8,470 nt of DNA from Spirochaetales bacterium (GTDB lineage Bacteria; Spirochaetota; Spirochaetia; JABEVK01). Each line of letters starts with the position of its first letter. The first letter of the stretch is position 1. The notes under the pieces are model-generated. The model did not search any database. It saw only the letters and a list, made by a program, of their open reading frames with translations, and was not told where the DNA came from. The DNA is taken from assembly GCA_013043995.1 (NCBI GenBank), contig JABEVL010000065.1:1-8470 (forward strand), read 5' to 3'. The position numbers and the translations under genes are program-made. Positions 5,997-8,470 of the stretch are shown piece after piece.

Positions 5997-7250
5997 ATGC
6001 GTTTAATAATTTACTTCCTTCTTTTTCTCTTTGTTTTGATGCCCCTCTCTGCCGAGCTCCCTGAGTCTCGTTTGGCCGATCTTGTTCCTATGGCCTCAAG
6101 GGCCGTCTTGATGGACGCCACTTCAGGACGTATCCTCTACGCCAAAAACCCCGACGAACCTATCCCACCCGCTTCACTCACGAAGCTGATGACCATTCAT
6201 CTGATTTTCCAGGATCTTGAGCATAAAAAGTACACCCTGGATCAGCTTGTTCCTGTGACTTCAGCAACGGACGCTAGAGCCATGCCCGAAGGATCGTCTT
6301 TGATGTTCCTTCAAGCGGGTCAACTTGTCACTGTTCGGGAATTGTTAACTGGCCTTGTTGTCGACTCGGGTAACGATGCGGGTTTAACGCTGGCAGTATT
6401 TTCTTCGGGAAGCCAGCAGGCTTTCGTCGCCCGAATGAACGCCGAGGCGGCCCGTTTGGGCATGGTGCATACCATATTCTACGATTCCTACGGCTACGAT
6501 TCCCGCAATAAAACTACGGCTCGCGAGCTTGCTCAATTTTGCAGGTACATGATCTTGAAACACCCCTACCTGCTTCAGCTCAGCGCTCAAAAAGAACTCG
6601 CCTACCCCCTTGCCGCCAATTGGCCGCCCAGTTATCACGGACCTGTACGAACGATCTGGCAGAAGAACCGTAATGAACTCCTTTGGGCCTATCCTGGGGC
6701 TGACGGACTCAAAACAGGCTACATCACCGAATCGGGTTACAATCTAGCGGGGACCGCCATTCGTGGACACCAAAGGTTGATTGCCATCGTGCTGGGTGTC
6801 CAGGCGCCCAACTCCTCAGTGGGAAGCTACCTGAGGACTCAAGCGGCAAAGTCCCTGTTTGATTATGGTTTCCAACGTTATCCCCTAAGTGAACTGCCCG
6901 TTCCGCTTTTGCCTGCGGTCAAAGCCTGGTACGTTGTCGGGGACAAAGTTCTTGTGCAACCCCGTACCCCGGTTATTTACCCCTTGTCAGATGAAGAACG
7001 TTCTGAAATTTCAGTCAAGGTTGACCTGCCCGATTCGGTCATTGGACCTTTTGGATCCGACCGCCCTGTAGGAAAACTTGTCTGGTCTTTGCAGGGGAAA
7101 CCCGTCACCTCGGTAGATCTGGTTGCGGCCTCACCGGTCCAGCCCGCTTCCTGGTGGCAGGATTTTCTGGACGCGATCACCCTCTTTTTTCGGGGAATTT
7201 TTGGACTTCCGGCTCCCTTGAACCTTAGCGGCCCTTCTTCCAGTAGCTGA
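5997..7250 (+). CDS. dacA: D-alanyl-D-alanine carboxypeptidase, PBP5/6 type
   Basis: Low-molecular-weight penicillin-binding protein (peptidase family S11) that removes the terminal D-Ala from wall pentapeptides in the periplasm, limiting cross-linking. The 417-residue length is normal. A signal peptide ends near LSA (17-19). Catalytic motifs are intact: SLTK (60-63) with Ser60, SGN (124-126) and KTGY (239-242). A smaller beta-rich PBP5-type C-terminal domain spans about 296-378. The tail WWQDFLDAITLFFRGIFG (386-403) looks like the amphipathic membrane anchor of PBP5/6. It is divergent from the M28 gene, and its last 26 bases overlap the end of the GNAT gene on the other strand. There is no clear ribosome site before the ATG, but the signal peptide fits this start exactly. 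With the FtsI-type enzyme and the M23 peptidase nearby, it completes a wall-remodelling set. Confidence 0.95.
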   Translation: MRLIIYFLLFLFVLMPLSAELPESRLADLVPMASRAVLMDATSGRILYAKNPDEPIPPASLTKLMTIHLIFQDLEHKKYTLDQLVPVTSATDARAMPEGSSLMFLQAGQLVTVRELLTGLVVDSGNDAGLTLAVFSSGSQQAFVARMNAEAARLGMVHTIFYDSYGYDSRNKTTARELAQFCRYMILKHPYLLQLSAQKELAYPLAANWPPSYHGPVRTIWQKNRNELLWAYPGADGLKTGYITESGYNLAGTAIRGHQRLIAIVLGVQAPNSSVGSYLRTQAAKSLFDYGFQRYPLSELPVPLLPAVKAWYVVGDKVLVQPRTPVIYPLSDEERSEISVKVDLPDSVIGPFGSDRPVGKLVWSLQGKPVTSVDLVAASPVQPASWWQDFLDAITLFFRGIFGLPAPLNLSGPSSSS

Positions 7251-8064
7251 TTTCAAAGTCTTCCAAGGCCTGGAAACCTAGGCCTTGGTAGAGCTTCAGT
7301 GCGGCCTGATTGTTTTTTTTGACGAAAAGGCACGCTGACCTCCCCATTTTCCAGAGTTGATCCAAAAGAAAGGTTAAAAGGCGCTTCTGCAATCCCTGGC
7401 CTCGGCGATCAGGCCGGGTAAACACCCCGCCCAACTGCGCCCAATCCTCCACCAACGCATTTGTTCCCGCTTTAGCGACGGGAATGCCCTTATGATCGAC
7501 AACGGCGTTCAATTGCGATTCCAACTGCTTACGAAAGTGCAAAAAACTTGAAAAAGAATGAAAATCTGAAGGATCCGAAAGGACCTCTTCTTTTTCGTAG
7601 GCTTCTTGGAGGCCAAAAAGTCTTACGGCATCACGGGGCCCCGCCCAATGAACTTCAAGCTGAGGGTCGGGCTCTCGTTGAGGAACGGGTTCCAGAGGCC
7701 TTTCCATCCAGATATAATGAACACGGTGGGTCGGACGGCAATTGGTCAAACAACCTTCCAGCCGCGCCGTCCACTCCTGCACCCCAATCACCATAAAAGC
7801 TGGAGAACAAAATTTTAATAGGCGGGCTGTGATTTCATTTCCTTCTTCTGAGGTCAAATCGCGGGGCAACAGAGGATGCCAAACAACTCTGTCCCTTAAG
7901 CAGAGTGTTCCTTGAAAATCTAACGTCTCCCAAGCCATGCTCCTGTCGTTCTCAAGACCGGACAAGAGTGCCGAGCGGATACCGACGGCCCGCCCTCCCC
8001 ACACCGAAAATGCAGAAGATTTTGCAAAAAATTGATCTTTCGCAAGATTCTTCCAGAATTTCAA
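7225..8064 (-). CDS. GNAT-family N-acetyltransferase
   Basis: Product of 279 residues. The C-terminal half (about 136-275) is a GNAT domain: strand and turn leading into TRPDRRGQGLQKRLL (216-230), where R-R-G-Q-G-L is the acetyl-CoA pyrophosphate-binding motif A, then NNQAALKLYQGLGF (251-264), the typical motif B. GNAT enzymes transfer an acetyl group from acetyl-CoA to an amine; the acceptor cannot be told. The N-terminal 130 residues match no motif I know and may be a degenerate GNAT or a substrate domain. The start is TTG at 8064 with GGAGG 6 bases upstream, and TTGA overlaps the stop of the GH3 gene, so the two are probably translationally coupled. The 3' end overlaps dacA by 26 bases in opposite orientation. 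An acetyltransferase paired with a sugar hydrolase could hint at amino-sugar metabolism, but this is guesswork. Confidence 0.85.
   Translation of the reverse strand: MKFWKNLAKDQFFAKSSAFSVWGGRAVGIRSALLSGLENDRSMAWETLDFQGTLCLRDRVVWHPLLPRDLTSEEGNEITARLLKFCSPAFMVIGVQEWTARLEGCLTNCRPTHRVHYIWMERPLEPVPQREPDPQLEVHWAGPRDAVRLFGLQEAYEKEEVLSDPSDFHSFSSFLHFRKQLESQLNAVVDHKGIPVAKAGTNALVEDWAQLGGVFTRPDRRGQGLQKRLLTFLLDQLWKMGRSACLFVKKNNQAALKLYQGLGFQALEDFEISYWKKGR
7263..7288. repeat. 9-bp perfect inverted repeat just past dacA, inside the GNAT gene
   Basis: CCAAGGCCT and AGGCCTTGG are exact reverse complements separated by 8 bases, starting 13 bases after the dacA stop. A run of eight T lies at 7313-7320 on the dacA strand, but 24 bases beyond the hairpin, so this is not a standard terminator. 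AGGCC at 7280-7284 can also pair with GGCCT at 7303-7307, closer to the T-run, but only weakly. It may still help end dacA transcription. Confidence 0.5.
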
Positions 8065-8470
8065 GGGCTTCCTCCTACGGGAAGTCCCTGAAAATCAAGC
8101 GGGAGCTTGGCCGTGGGATCAACCTGACCATCGAGAACCCCGACTCCTGCATCGAAGGCGTCAGAATCTGTTCCAAAAATGGCAATGGCCGTTTTGACCC
8201 AGGGAAATTTTCTCAGGGGAACCGGGGACAACGAACAAACGACGGTCACCTTGTCTTTCCAAGGTTCAAGTTCACGGAGGTAGTCGTAACCGCCCGGAGT
8301 GACCAGGTGCAAAAGGATCCGTGAAGCCCCTGGGGCCAGCTCGAGCAGACGATCTCGAACCTGTTTGTTGGAACCAAAAAAATCGTAGTTGTAATCCAGT
8401 TCGCGGGCTCCAGGAAATTGAGCAGTAACAGAGTGGAAGAATTCGTTGTAAGGGGTGACAACAAGAAGAC
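8061..8470 (-). CDS. Glycoside hydrolase family 3 protein, C-terminal domain only (start beyond right edge)
   Basis: The frame is open from the right edge to a TGA at 8061, giving about 135 C-terminal residues. The layout resembles the second domain of two-domain GH3 enzymes: a strand LLVVTP near the start, then ILLHLVTPGG and VTVVCSLSP, then TAIAIFGTDSDAFDAGVGVLDG and the closing motif VDPTAKLPLDF. The last segment matches the common 'vL.Ge..PtGkLP' ending of GH3 proteins. Catalytic residues would lie in the N-terminal domain, outside the window, so activity cannot be judged. GH3 members include NagZ-type N-acetylglucosaminidases of wall recycling and beta-glucosidases. The surrounding wall genes favour the former, but this is inference. 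The stop overlaps the TTG of the GNAT gene, indicating an operon. Confidence 0.7.
   Translation of the reverse strand, partial: LLVVTPYNEFFHSVTAQFPGARELDYNYDFFGSNKQVRDRLLELAPGASRILLHLVTPGGYDYLRELEPWKDKVTVVCSLSPVPLRKFPWVKTAIAIFGTDSDAFDAGVGVLDGQVDPTAKLPLDFQGLPVGGSP
8071..8075 (-). promoter_or_regulatory. Ribosome binding site fixing the GNAT TTG start
   Basis: GGAGG on the minus strand, 6 bases before the TTG at 8064 and within the last codons of the GH3 gene. It supports a non-ATG start overlapping the upstream stop. Confidence 0.7.

Noticed and set aside
7905..8324. 139-codon plus-strand frame across the GNAT/GH3 junction
   Set aside because: It is antisense to two genes with recognisable domains and its translation shows no motif or signal sequence.

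Overview
The window is a dense bacterial chromosomal stretch dominated by cell-envelope genes. I can support eight protein genes. Two of them run off the window edges: a DUF115 protein on the left and a glycoside hydrolase family 3 (GH3) protein on the right. The ninth CDS is a 43-codon gene for a small exported peptide. There is no sign of a mobile element, CRISPR array, tRNA or rRNA. Strong GGAGG-type ribosome binding sites, an FtsI-type transpeptidase with a C-terminal PASTA domain, a Maf/DUF115 protein and a LysM+M23 peptidase together suggest a Gram-negative-type (diderm) bacterium. A spirochaete of the Treponema/Spirochaeta kind would fit, but that is inference from gene families only.

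Left block (minus strand, 3758 down to 1): lepB (signal peptidase I), then an FtsI-type class B penicillin-binding protein, then the DUF115 protein. The first two overlap by a TTGA stop/start and the third begins 10 bases after the second ends, so they look like one operon. Middle: a membrane-anchored LysM+M23 endopeptidase runs divergently from lepB. It is followed by a perfect 10-bp hairpin and then by the small exported peptide gene on the same strand. An M28-type zinc peptidase on the minus strand meets the small gene tail to tail with a 16-base overlap.

Right block: a D-alanyl-D-alanine carboxypeptidase (dacA, PBP5/6 type) is divergent from the M28 gene across 72 bp. Two mirror-image promoter-like elements lie there, each placing its -10 just 7 bases before its ATG. 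dacA then collides tail to tail (26-base overlap) with a GNAT acetyltransferase. The GNAT gene is joined by another TTGA overlap to the GH3 gene at the right edge.

Biologically, the genes form a peptidoglycan theme: septal cross-linking (FtsI-like), cross-link cleavage (M23), removal of terminal D-Ala (DacA) and possibly muropeptide sugar removal (GH3). Signal peptidase I matures exported proteins. The DUF115 putative glycosyltransferase and the GNAT and M28 enzymes have less certain roles. The most interesting points are the small secreted peptide behind a perfect hairpin, the mirror-image possibly leaderless promoter pair between the M28 gene and dacA, and a Maf-like protein tied to a division PBP rather than to flagellar genes.
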